Below, piece by piece: positions 15,400 to 22,852 of a stretch of DNA of 35,326 nt (positions are counted from its first letter, which is position 1; every line of letters starts with the position of its first letter). The stretch spans positions 1 through 35,326 of the forward strand of contig NZ_LABZ01000090.1 of assembly GCF_001043955.1 (NCBI RefSeq), read 5' to 3'. Under the pieces are notes generated by a model. That model saw only the letters and a program-made list of their open reading frames with translations, did not search any database and was not told where the DNA came from. The DNA comes from Methylobacterium tarhaniae (GTDB lineage: Bacteria; Pseudomonadota; Alphaproteobacteria; Rhizobiales; Beijerinckiaceae). The position numbers and the translations under genes were made by a program.

Positions 15400-17520
15400 A
15401 TGACCATGGTCGAGAATGTCCGGAACGGGCTGCTCATCGGCGCCGCCCCGCGGGAGGGAGAGGGGCGCGACCCCTGGTTCCTCGACCCGCGGGAGATCCT
15501 GCGGTCCGTGCGCCTGCGCTGGATCACGGTGCTGCTGCCCGTCCTGCTGTTCCTCGCCCTCGCGGCGGCCTGGACGCAGCTGAACCCGCCGCAATACGCC
15601 GCCTCGACGCAGATCCTCATCGACCCGCGCGGGCTCCAGGTGGTGAAGGACGGGCTCACCCCGCCGGACCAGGCGAGCGATGCGAGCCTCCTCCTCGTCG
15701 ACAGCCAGCTGCGCGTGCTGACCTCCGACGACGTGCTCGGCCGCGCCGTCGACCGGTTCGACCTCGCCAAGGATCCCGAGTTCCAGGGCCGCGAGACCCT
15801 CGTCGGCGCGATCAAGGGGCTCGTCGCGCGCCTGACCGGACGCACCGAGCCGCCGGCCGATCCCCGGCTGACGGCGCTCAGGATCCTGCGCGACCGGGTC
15901 GGCGCGCGGCGCCTGGAGCGCAGCTTCGTGCTGGAGCTCGGGGTGACCTCCGAGGATCGCGAGAAGGCGGCCCGCCTCGCCCGCGGCATCGCCGAGACCT
16001 ACCTGGCCCGCGACGCCGCCATCCGGTCCGAGACGACCCGCCGGGCCGGCGAGGCGATCGAGGGCCGCCTCGCCGAGCTGCGCGAGGCCCTGCGCCGGGC
16101 CGAGGACCAGGCCCAGGCCTTCCGGGCGAAGCACAACCTCGTCGGCACCCGCGCGCAGCTCGTGAGCGAGCAGCAGCTGACGCAGCTCAGCGAGCAGCTC
16201 GGCGCCGCCCGGGCCAAGGCCCTCGAGGCCGGCGCCCGCATGCGCCAGGTCGAGGGCGTGATCACCGGCGGCCGCTTCGATTCCGCCAACGAGATCGTCA
16301 CCAACCCGACCATCACGGCCCTGCGCGGGCAGCTCGCCGGCGTCGAGCGCCTGCGCGCCGACGCCGAGGAGACCCTGGGGCGGCGCCATCCGAGCTACAT
16401 GGCGGCGGTCGTGCAGGAGAAGGCCCTGCGCGCGGCGATCGAGGCCGAGATCCGCCGCATCGCGGCGGCGAGCCGCAACGACTTCGAGGCCGCCCAGGCG
16501 AGCGCCCGCGTCCTCGCCACGACGCTGGAGCGGCGCAAGGCCGAGGCGTTGAAGGTCGGCGACGACTTCGTGCAGCTGCGCGAGCTGGAGCGTCAGGTCG
16601 AGGCGAGCCGGGCGGTCTACGAGGCCTTCCTGGTCCGGGCCCGGGAACTCCAGGAGCAGCAGCGCCTCGACACCTCGGCCTCCCGGATCATCTCGCCGGC
16701 CTCGCCGCCGGAGAAGCGCATTGGCCCGCCGACGCCGGTGGTGTTCGTCGCCGCCCTCGTCGCCGGGCTCGGGGTCGGCCTCGTCGGCGGCCTCGGCCTC
16801 GAGCTGCTCGCCGGCCGCGTCCGCTCGCGCCGCCGCCTCGAAGGGCATCTCGGCCGCCCGGCCCTCGACGCCCTGCCGCGGGCGCCCCGCAAGGCCGCGG
16901 GGGCGGCGGCCCTGCGCGCCGATTTCGGCTCCACGCGGGGCGACGGGTCCTACGAGGTGGCCGTCGCGCGCCTGCGCCACCGCCTCGCCGCCGCCGAGCC
17001 GGGGGCCAAGCCGCTCGTCGTCCTCGTCACCGCGGCCGACGACCGGACCGGCAAGTCGCTCCTGGCCCGCTCCCTAGCGCTCTCGGCGGCGGCCGACCGC
17101 GAGCAGGTGATCCTCGTCGATGCCGACCCGAGGGGGCTCCTGACCCGGGACCTCGGGGCCGCCGCACCGCGGGACCTCGCCGGGCTCCTGCGGGCCCGCG
17201 CCCCCCTCGGCGACGCCCTCGTGACCCTGCCTTCCGGCCTGCGGGTGCTGCCCCGCCCCTCTGCCCTGCCGCGCGACCTCGCCGGCCACCTCGCCGACGC
17301 GCTGCTGCGCAGCGCCGCGGATCTCGTCGTCGTCGATCTCGGCCTCGTCGGGGACGACGTGGTGACCGAGCGCCTGATCGCCGAGGAGCGCATCCCGGTG
17401 CAGCTCCTCGCCGTCAGCGCCAGGCGCGGCCGCTTCGCCGCGCTCGACCGGGCGCTGAAGGCGGTCGGCGCGAGCCGCCGGCCGCACCTCGTCGTGACGG
17501 ATGCGGATCCGCGGGAATAG
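15400..17520 (+). CDS. Wzc-like polysaccharide co-polymerase with degenerate BY-kinase domain
   Basis: The protein is about 706 aa. A first membrane helix (about 41-59, WITVLLPVLLFLALAAAW) is followed by a Wzz-type periplasmic domain with extended coiled coil, including AEDQAQAFRAKHNLVG and VQLRELERQVEASRAVYEAF. A second helix follows (about 445-468), then a cytoplasmic P-loop domain. Its Walker A region reads TAADDRTGKSLLA (about 544-556), retaining GKS but lacking the usual first glycine. Walker A' is VILVDADPR. The C-terminus ends VVTDADPRE with no tyrosine cluster, so autophosphorylation as in classical Wzc is unlikely. It should control chain length and export, probably with an outer-membrane Wza protein encoded elsewhere. 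ATGs at 15400 and 15406 are both possible starts. Confidence 0.85.
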   Translation: MTMVENVRNGLLIGAAPREGEGRDPWFLDPREILRSVRLRWITVLLPVLLFLALAAAWTQLNPPQYAASTQILIDPRGLQVVKDGLTPPDQASDASLLLVDSQLRVLTSDDVLGRAVDRFDLAKDPEFQGRETLVGAIKGLVARLTGRTEPPADPRLTALRILRDRVGARRLERSFVLELGVTSEDREKAARLARGIAETYLARDAAIRSETTRRAGEAIEGRLAELREALRRAEDQAQAFRAKHNLVGTRAQLVSEQQLTQLSEQLGAARAKALEAGARMRQVEGVITGGRFDSANEIVTNPTITALRGQLAGVERLRADAEETLGRRHPSYMAAVVQEKALRAAIEAEIRRIAAASRNDFEAAQASARVLATTLERRKAEALKVGDDFVQLRELERQVEASRAVYEAFLVRARELQEQQRLDTSASRIISPASPPEKRIGPPTPVVFVAALVAGLGVGLVGGLGLELLAGRVRSRRRLEGHLGRPALDALPRAPRKAAGAAALRADFGSTRGDGSYEVAVARLRHRLAAAEPGAKPLVVLVTAADDRTGKSLLARSLALSAAADREQVILVDADPRGLLTRDLGAAAPRDLAGLLRARAPLGDALVTLPSGLRVLPRPSALPRDLAGHLADALLRSAADLVVVDLGLVGDDVVTERLIAEERIPVQLLAVSARRGRFAALDRALKAVGASRRPHLVVTDADPRE

Positions 17521-17556
17521 GGCTCGATCGGATCACGATCCGGATCGGTCGAGCCC
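17520..17556. terminator. Bidirectional hairpin between convergent genes
   Basis: GGGCTCGA (17520-17527) pairs perfectly with TCGAGCCC (17549-17556), and further G-U and G-C pairs extend inward to give about a 12-bp stem. It starts at the last base of the co-polymerase stop codon and covers the end of the leftward hypothetical gene (stop at 17533). No T-run follows on either strand, so termination strength is uncertain. Confidence 0.5.
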
Positions 17557-17925
17557 CGCGGCGGCGAGCAGCGCCTGGTCGAGGCCGTCGCCGCCGGCCG
17601 AGAGCGCCTCGCGCAACGCGGCCTCGTCGGCATAGACCATCACGTCGCAGATATCCTGCGCCGGATCCGCGCCGTGATGCAGGCAGGTTCGGATCACGTA
17701 GCGGTCATCCGGCGTGCGGTAGAGCGTCTGCGTCACCGGCACGGGATCGTCGGGCGGGCTCGTCGAGCGGCCGATCGGGATCGCGAACAGGCTCACCGGG
17801 TCCGGCGCGTGCCGAGGATCTCCGGCGAGGAGACGCGGTTGCGTCTCCGCCGTCCGTCGCTCGTTCCGGTGCCGAGCCGGCCTCCGCCCGGGCAGGGCGG
17901 GATCGGGGCGGTTGGGTCTCGTCAT
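17533..17925 (-). CDS. Hypothetical protein with acidic C-terminal domain
   Basis: The product is about 130 aa from an ATG at 17925, with AGG a few bases upstream. The first half is arginine- and proline-rich and probably disordered. The second half looks folded: VPVTQTLYRTPDDRYVIRTC, then LHHGADPAQDICDVMVYADE and AALREALSAGGDGLDQALLA. The true start could be later, since conservation would be expected only from about residue 55. I do not recognise the family. It is monocistronic and convergent with the co-polymerase gene. Confidence 0.5.
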   Translation of the reverse strand: MTRPNRPDPALPGRRPARHRNERRTAETQPRLLAGDPRHAPDPVSLFAIPIGRSTSPPDDPVPVTQTLYRTPDDRYVIRTCLHHGADPAQDICDVMVYADEAALREALSAGGDGLDQALLAAAGLDRSGS

Positions 17926-18019
17926 CCTGCGGCCTCGGTCATCCGGCGGTCTCGGAACTCCGTCAATCAACTCGAATATTGTCGGCGATCGCGCATCCGA
18001 TGATCGGCATCATGATACC

Positions 18020-18025
18020 ATTATA
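18020..18025 (-). promoter_or_regulatory. Candidate -10 box in an AT-rich gap
   Basis: Leftwards, this reads TATAAT, an exact sigma-70 -10 hexamer, inside an unusually AT-rich patch (about 17960-18130) upstream of the leftward hypothetical gene starting at 17925. No good -35 hexamer is present at 16-18 bp spacing. It would leave a leader of about 90 nt. Confidence 0.3.
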
Positions 18026-18183
18026 ACAACTTAAAGTCTCGATAACCTGCGGCACGCCACCGCTGATATCTCACGAGACGCGCCACGACACCACAGAACG
18101 GCATCCGACGCACCCTCCATTTTAGGGTATGACTGGCGCGAGAGGCAGGCTTCGACAGTAACGTGTGCGTAAGCGCAGGGCCG

Positions 18184-18678
18184 TCACGCGTCCGGCGCAG
18201 CCCCGTCGAGGGGCGCGATCGGCTCGTCCTTGATCTGGTCGAGGGCAAGGGCGGTGCGCACCGTGCGCACGTTGGGCAGGCCGGTGAGGTGGCCGACCAG
18301 CTGCTGGAAGGCGCCGAGGTTCGGCGCGACGCATTTGAGCAGGAAGTCGGTCTCGCCCGAGAGGGTCCAGCATTCCCGGACCATCGGCCAGTCGCGCATC
18401 CGGGCCGCGAAGGCGGCCAGCTCCGCCTGCCCCTGGGCCGCGAGCTGCACCATGGCGAAGCAGGTCACCTCGTAGCCGAGCGCCTTCGGCTCCAGCAGGG
18501 CGCGGTAGCCGCGGATGATGCCGGCTTCCTCCAGCGCGCGGACCCGGCGCAGGCAGGGCGGCGCCGACAGGCCGACGCGCCGCGCCAGCTCCACGTTGGT
18601 GATGGAGCCGTCGGCCTGCAGCTCACGGAGGATCGCCCAGTCGATGGCGTCGAGACGGGCGGGCAAGGCGGCGGGCAA
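18184..18678 (-). CDS. Lrp/AsnC family transcriptional regulator
   Basis: The protein is about 164 aa. The N-terminal winged helix-turn-helix reads LDAIDWAILRELQADGSITN then VELARRVGLSAPPCLRRVRA. The hinge strand GIIRGYRALLEPKALGY follows, and then the RAM ligand-binding domain with WTLSGETDFLLKC and FQQLVGHLTGLPNVRTVRTA. Members bind amino acids and control amino-acid metabolism or transport. No ATG or GTG is available near the domain start. A TTG at 18678 (with AGGA just upstream) or one at 18666 gives the usual length, while upstream extension to about 18924 is low-complexity and not credible. The gene is divergent from the folC-like gene. Confidence 0.85.
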   Translation of the reverse strand: MPAALPARLDAIDWAILRELQADGSITNVELARRVGLSAPPCLRRVRALEEAGIIRGYRALLEPKALGYEVTCFAMVQLAAQGQAELAAFAARMRDWPMVRECWTLSGETDFLLKCVAPNLGAFQQLVGHLTGLPNVRTVRTALALDQIKDEPIAPLDGAAPDA

Positions 18679-18911
18679 TCCTGGCGGCGAGGGCTGAAAG
18701 CCCCCGGTGAGTAGCCGCCCGCCGGGGCCGGCACAAGGTGAGGCATGCAATGAACCGGCCGGAGCGCCGGTGTTGCCCGCTCCCGGCTCCTCTCTTATGG
18801 GGGGCTGTCCGCGTGACTGGCGAGGTTCAAGGTGGTCCAACCACCGGGGAGCGCGGACATCCCGCCGCCGCTCGCCTGGGCACCCTCCCCGAACCGACCG
18901 ACGGGTGACCC

Positions 18912-20219
18912 ATGAGTCCTGCACACGCCCTGTCCTTGCCCGCCGTCCTGGACCGCCTCGACCGTCTGACCGACTGGGAGAAGCGGCCGCGGGGCGGGAT
19001 GCGCGTCGGGCTCGACCCGATGCGCGACCTGCTGGCCCGGCTCGGCGAGCCGCAGGCCCCCTTGCGGGTGATCCATGTCGGCGGCACCAAGGGCAAGGGC
19101 TCGGTCTGCGCGCTGCTCGAGGCCGGGCTGATCCGGGCGGGCTTGCGGGTCGGGCGCTACGCCTCGCCCCATGTCGAATCCGTCACCGAGCGGGTCTGCC
19201 TCCAGGGCCGCCCGGTCGAGGGGTCGGTGCTCGCCTCGGCCCTGGCCCGCGCGCTCGACGCCCACGAGGCGGCCCGGCGCGACGCCACAGCGGGCCGCGA
19301 CGCGACCTGGTTCGACGTGCTGACCGCCGCCGCCCTGACGATCTTCGGCGAGGCGGGGCTCGACTGGGCGGTGATCGAGGTCGGGCTCGGCGGGCGCCTC
19401 GACTCGACCAATGCGGTGGACGGCGAGGTCGCGGTCGTCACCAACGTCGCGCTCGAGCATACAGAGATCCTGGGCGCCACCCGCGCGGCCATTGCTGCCG
19501 AGAAGGTCGGCATCCTCAAGCCCGGGGCGGCCCTCGTCACCACCCTCGCGCCGGAGGACGAGGCCGGGGCCGTCGCGGCCGCCCGTGCCGCGGCCCTCGG
19601 CTGCCCGACCTTGCGGCCCGCGACGCCGCCGGGCGCCTCGATCGCCGAGGAGAATGCAGGCCTGGCCGGCCTTGTCCTCGACCATCTCGGCCGGCGGGGC
19701 GCGCTCGGGCGCGACGGTGCGCCGTTGCGGGCCGGCCTCCTCGACGGGGCGGCCCGCGCTGACGCCCGCCTGCCGGGGCGGCTCGAGCGCCGGCGGATCC
19801 GGCACGCGGCCGGCCCGGTGGCTTTGGTGCTCGACGGCGCCCACGTGCCGTTCAACCTCGCGGCGGTCCTGCGCGACCTCGCCCGCGAGCCCGGCCTCCC
19901 GGGTCCCTGCATCGCCCTCGTGGCGCTCGCCGGCGACAAGGATGCGGCGGGGTTCCTGGCCGTGCTGGCCCGGCACGGGGCGAGCGTGATCGCGACCGAG
20001 ATGCCGGAGCGGCGCGGGCACGCCGCGGCCGCGCTCCGGGCGCTCGCCGCCGCCGAAGGGATGGAGGCCGAGGCGGTGGCGGCGCCGGACGCGGCGCTGA
20101 CCCGCGCCGCAGGCCTCGCCGCGCAGCGGGGCGGCTGGGTGCTGGTGACCGGCTCGCTCCACCTGGTCGGGGCGCTGCGCGCCGCGACGGAGGTGCCGGG
20201 GACACAGGGCGTCGTCTGA
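18912..20219 (+). CDS. folC: Folylpolyglutamate synthase / dihydrofolate synthase-like ligase
   Basis: The protein is 435 aa, normal for FolC. The Mur-ligase P-loop reads VGGTKGKGSV (about 57-66). It is followed by RYASPHVESVTERV, WAVIEVGLGGRLDSTNAV, NVALEHTEILGATRAAIAAE, and the C-terminal VLDGAHVPFNLAAVL. FolC attaches glutamate to dihydropteroate and then to tetrahydrofolate. Isolation between an Lrp gene and an immunity-type gene is not the acc/trp-linked location I would expect for housekeeping folC, so it may be a second copy or a specialised paralogue. That inference needs the rest of the genome. The start at ATG 18912 fits the family N-terminus. Confidence 0.8.
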   Translation: MSPAHALSLPAVLDRLDRLTDWEKRPRGGMRVGLDPMRDLLARLGEPQAPLRVIHVGGTKGKGSVCALLEAGLIRAGLRVGRYASPHVESVTERVCLQGRPVEGSVLASALARALDAHEAARRDATAGRDATWFDVLTAAALTIFGEAGLDWAVIEVGLGGRLDSTNAVDGEVAVVTNVALEHTEILGATRAAIAAEKVGILKPGAALVTTLAPEDEAGAVAAARAAALGCPTLRPATPPGASIAEENAGLAGLVLDHLGRRGALGRDGAPLRAGLLDGAARADARLPGRLERRRIRHAAGPVALVLDGAHVPFNLAAVLRDLAREPGLPGPCIALVALAGDKDAAGFLAVLARHGASVIATEMPERRGHAAAALRALAAAEGMEAEAVAAPDAALTRAAGLAAQRGGWVLVTGSLHLVGALRAATEVPGTQGVV

Positions 20220-20225
20220 CGACGC
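20209..20225 (+). terminator. Hairpin spanning the folC stop codon
   Basis: GCGTCGT (20209-20215) pairs perfectly with ACGACGC (20219-20225) around a 3-nt loop that includes part of the TGA. There is no T-run. It could be a weak terminator or a chance dyad in GC-rich DNA. Confidence 0.3.
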
Positions 20226-20303
20226 GAAGACCGGCGCGATCGGCCGGCGAGAGACGGTCCGTTCCTGATTGCGGACGGCGCTTCTCTGGACGATCTTCAT
20301 GCC

Positions 20304-20630
20304 ATGACCGACGACAACCTGAGCTGGTTGAGCCGATGGTATCTTGCCCAATGCGACGGCGATTGGGAGCACTCCCATGGCGTGACGATCGGCACGCTCG
20401 ACAATCCGGGCTGGTGGCTCAGGATCGATCTGAGCGGCACCCCGATGGAAGGTCGCGCTTTCGCGCGCGTGGAGCACGGTGAACCCAGCAGCGACTTGGA
20501 CGAATGGCAGCTGACTGGAAGCTGGTGGGTGGCTCAGGTGAAGGGCGGCACCTTCGAGGTTGCCTGCGGACCGCTCGACCTCGTGGCCGCTGTGGGCGTG
20601 TTTCGCCGATGGGTTGCGACCTTGGCTTAG
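20304..20630 (+). CDS. Imm53-type immunity protein (orphan)
   Basis: The protein is 108 aa, the size of Imm53 proteins. It has the pattern I associate with that family: LSWLSRWYLAQCDGDWEHSH, then GVTIGTLDNPGWWLRIDLSG, and a tryptophan-rich C-terminal half ending FRRWVATLA. Imm53 proteins are predicted to neutralise toxins of polymorphic toxin systems in the cytoplasm. No toxin gene, RHS/CdiA protein or secretion component lies nearby, so it is an orphan here, perhaps protecting against neighbours' toxins. The stop codon TAG falls at the edge of a dispersed repeat. The family call comes from memory of the motif; a profile search would settle it. Confidence 0.75.
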   Translation: MTDDNLSWLSRWYLAQCDGDWEHSHGVTIGTLDNPGWWLRIDLSGTPMEGRAFARVEHGEPSSDLDEWQLTGSWWVAQVKGGTFEVACGPLDLVAAVGVFRRWVATLA

Positions 20631-20700
20631 AGCATTGTCCGACGAAGCGGATCCCAGCTTTTTCCGCAGAAAACGCGGCAAAATCAAAGATCAGGAGCGA
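20628..20700 (+). repeat. Dispersed palindromic repeat, copy 1
   Basis: This stretch begins TAGAGCATTGTCCGACGAAG and contains CAGAAAACGCGGCAAAATCA near its end. It aligns clearly with the reverse complement of 28618-28680 (GAGCGTTTTCCGACGAAGCG and AATGCAGCAAAATCAAA there). The TAG at its edge is the stop codon of the immunity gene. I recall similar sequences scattered in Methylobacterium genomes. The following stretch to 20931 holds no convincing gene. Confidence 0.75.
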
Positions 20701-20897
20701 TATCCGGCCGCAACCCGACCGTCCGTGTCCTTGCGTCGTTCCAATCCTCGCTCGCCCGCCTCTTGACAGCGGACGGGCCGCTTTTCATCCGCATCGATCC
20801 TTCATCTGATCAAGCAGCCAGAATTTTGACGTTGAGCAGGCTTGCGCCGGTGCGCCGACGCTTCGTCAGCTCGGATTCTTTTTCGGCGCGGATGTTT

Positions 20898-20913
20898 GCC
20901 ACGAAACCGTGGC
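20898..20913 (-). terminator. Hairpin downstream of lrgB
   Basis: GCCACG (20898-20903) and CGTGGC (20908-20913) form a perfect 6-bp stem with an AAAC loop, 19 bp past the lrgB stop. There is no T-run beyond it, so it is a modest terminator candidate. Confidence 0.35.
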
Positions 20914-20931
20914 CACTCTTGCGACATCCGC

Positions 20932-21648
20932 TTAGCGCAGGAAGGCCAGCGCCAGCGGCACCAGCGCCGCGGTGAGGAAGGCGTTGAGCCCCATCGCGAT
21001 GCCCGCGAAGGTGCCGGCGACCTCGCTGACCTGGAAGGCCCGGGCCGTGCCGATGCCGTGGGCGGCGAGCCCCGCGGCGAAGCCGCGGGCGCGGTAATCC
21101 TTGATGCCGAGGCGGTCGAGGAGCGGCGTCACCATGATGGCGCCGAGGATGCCGGTGAGGATCACCAGGACGGCGGTCAGCGTCGGGTCGCCGCCCAGCG
21201 CCGAGGTGATGCCCATGGCGACGCTGGCGGTGACGGATTTCGGCGCGAGCGCGATCAGGATCGGGTCCGGCACGCCGAGGAGCCTCGCCGTGCCGATGCC
21301 GGTGACGAGGGCGACCGTGGAGCCGACCGCGAGGGCCGCCAGCATCGGCACCAGCACCCGGATCACCGTCTTGCGGTGCTCGTAGAGCGGGATCGCCAGC
21401 GCCACCGTGGCAGGCCCGAGCAGGAAGTGCACGAACTGCGCGCCCTCGAAATAGACCGCGTAGGGCGTGCGGGTGACCACCAGCACCAGGCCGACCATCC
21501 AGATCGCGTGCAGCACCGGGTTCGCCAGCGGGTGGCGGCCGGTGGCGGCGGAGACCCGGTCGGCGATGACGTAGGCGGTGAGCGTCACGGTGAGCCACAG
21601 GAGCGGCGTGCGCGACAGGAACACCCAGAGGGCGAAATCCCCGGTCAT
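20932..21648 (-). CDS. lrgB: LrgB/CidB family membrane protein
   Basis: The protein is 238 aa, matching the family. It is strongly hydrophobic with about seven membrane segments and has the conserved LGPATVALAIPLYEHRKTV, then ALAPKSVTASVAMGITSALG, and GFAAGLAAHGIGTARAFQVS. LrgB works with LrgA in holin/antiholin-like control of murein hydrolases in Gram-positives, and related pairs transport pyruvate or glycolate. The role in this organism is not known. The ATG at 21648 overlaps the lrgA stop by four bases (ATGA), so the pair is translationally coupled. Confidence 0.9.
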   Translation of the reverse strand: MTGDFALWVFLSRTPLLWLTVTLTAYVIADRVSAATGRHPLANPVLHAIWMVGLVLVVTRTPYAVYFEGAQFVHFLLGPATVALAIPLYEHRKTVIRVLVPMLAALAVGSTVALVTGIGTARLLGVPDPILIALAPKSVTASVAMGITSALGGDPTLTAVLVILTGILGAIMVTPLLDRLGIKDYRARGFAAGLAAHGIGTARAFQVSEVAGTFAGIAMGLNAFLTAALVPLALAFLR

Positions 21649-22016
21649 CGGCCGGTCCGTTTCGCGACATAGGCGAAGGTGTAGACGGTGGCGACGAGAG
21701 CCAAGCCCGTCGAGACCACGAGCGCGACGGCGAGAGCGATGCCGTGGGCGGCCAGCACGTCGAGCCGGCCGATCACCCCGACGCCCGCCGGCACGAACAG
21801 CAGCGACAGGTGGGCGAGCAGCCCCTTGCCGGTGCGCTCCAACGTGCCGTCGGTCAGCGGCGCCGGCAGCCCGCCGGGCCGCCGGTCGCGCAGGACGAGG
21901 ACCGCGAGGAGCAGGGCCATGCCGATCACCGGCCCCGGCACGGGCAGCGCGAAGGCACGGGCAAGGATCTCGCCGGCAAGCTGGCAGAGCAGCAGCAGGG
22001 TCAGGCTGAGGATCAT
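21645..22016 (-). CDS. lrgA: LrgA/CidA family holin-like protein
   Basis: The protein is 123 aa with four hydrophobic segments. The family signature GEILARAFALPVPGPVIGMA is followed by the basic loop LRDRRPGGLPAPLTDG and LLAHLSLLFVPAGVGVIGRL. Such proteins form oligomeric membrane pores or transporter partners for LrgB. It starts at ATG 22016, immediately downstream (leftward) of a 20-bp tandem repeat that is well placed to influence its expression. Confidence 0.9.
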   Translation of the reverse strand: MILSLTLLLLCQLAGEILARAFALPVPGPVIGMALLLAVLVLRDRRPGGLPAPLTDGTLERTGKGLLAHLSLLFVPAGVGVIGRLDVLAAHGIALAVALVVSTGLALVATVYTFAYVAKRTGR

Positions 22017-22034
22017 GAGGCGGCGGTGGTCACA

Positions 22035-22104
22035 GGGAGACTTGGACGATCACGGGAAGACTTGGACGATCACGAGGAGACTTGGACGATCACGAAGAGA
22101 CTTG
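22035..22104. repeat. 20-bp tandem repeat between the amidotransferase gene and lrgA
   Basis: The core AGACTTGGACGATCAC recurs at 22038, 22058 and 22078 with an exact 20-bp period. A fourth partial copy (AGACTTG) begins at 22098. The 4-bp linkers vary (GGGA, GAGG, GAAG). The array starts 19 bp before the lrgA start and covers the amidotransferase stop codon at 22090-22092. Two helical turns per unit would place every copy on the same DNA face. Confidence 0.9.
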
Positions 22105-22845
22105 CGGGCTCCCCGCCCCGGCGAGCCAGTGGTCGAGGAAGGCGTCGAGCCAGCGCACCACGTGGCCGTCATGCATCAGCCGGCCCTCGATCTGCCGCGC
22201 CCGATCCTGGGCACCCGGCAAGCCCAAGCGCTCGGCAGCCTTCACGGTCCAGCGGCAGATCATGGCGTGGGTGACCTCGGGGTGGAACTGGAGGCCGAAG
22301 GCCGTCGGTCCCACCCGGATCGCCTGCGTCGGGAAATCGTCGCCGGTGGCCAGCGTGTCGGCTCCGACCGGGCAGGTGAAGCCTTCGCGGTGCCAGTGAT
22401 AGACGTGGGACGGCCAGGGCTGGCCGATCTCGCCCGCGAAGTCGCGCCCCGCCGCGGTCGGCAGCAGGGGATAGTAGCCGATCTCGGCCCGCCCCTCCGG
22501 ATGGGCGCAGACCGTGGCGCCGAGGCACTTCGCCAGCATCTGCGCGCCGAGGCACAGGCCGAGGAACGGCCGCCCCTCGCGCAGGGGGACCTGGATCCAG
22601 TCGATCTCCTGGCGCACGAAGGCATCGCCGTCATTGGCGCTCATCGGGCCGCCGAAGATGACTGCGCCGGCGTGGTCCCGCATCGTCTCGGGCAGCGGAT
22701 CGCCGAAGCGGGGGCGGCGGATGTCGAGGGGATGGCCCCGTTCCTGGAAGAGCCGGCCGAGGCGCCCAGGGGTGGATTGCTCCTGGTGCAGGATCAGCAG
22801 CACGGGCTTGCGCCCGGGCTCCGGCATCACGAACGGGCTCACCAT
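22090..22845 (-). CDS. Class I glutamine amidotransferase (GMP-synthase-like)
   Basis: The protein is 251 aa. The triad is visible: nucleophile Cys98 in PFLGLCLGAQMLAK, and His188 and Glu190 in FGLQFHPEVTHAM. VIFGGPMSANDGD precedes the nucleophile, as in GuaA-like stand-alone amidotransferases. Many of these act as gamma-glutamyl hydrolases, for example in polyamine or glutamine-derivative breakdown. The substrate here is unknown. The ATG at 22845 has GAGG about 7 bases upstream, and it lies 7 bp after the TerB-like stop, so the two are one operon. Confidence 0.88.
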   Translation of the reverse strand: MVSPFVMPEPGRKPVLLILHQEQSTPGRLGRLFQERGHPLDIRRPRFGDPLPETMRDHAGAVIFGGPMSANDGDAFVRQEIDWIQVPLREGRPFLGLCLGAQMLAKCLGATVCAHPEGRAEIGYYPLLPTAAGRDFAGEIGQPWPSHVYHWHREGFTCPVGADTLATGDDFPTQAIRVGPTAFGLQFHPEVTHAMICRWTVKAAERLGLPGAQDRARQIEGRLMHDGHVVRWLDAFLDHWLAGAGSPQVSS

Positions 22846-22852
22846 GGACGCC

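Noticed and set aside
20810..20902. 30-codon leftward ORF beginning MANIRAEKESELTKRRR
   Set aside because: Codon use is reasonable, but the GTG lies inside a hairpin, the ORF is tiny, and no family is recognisable. It may be a fragment of an older gene.
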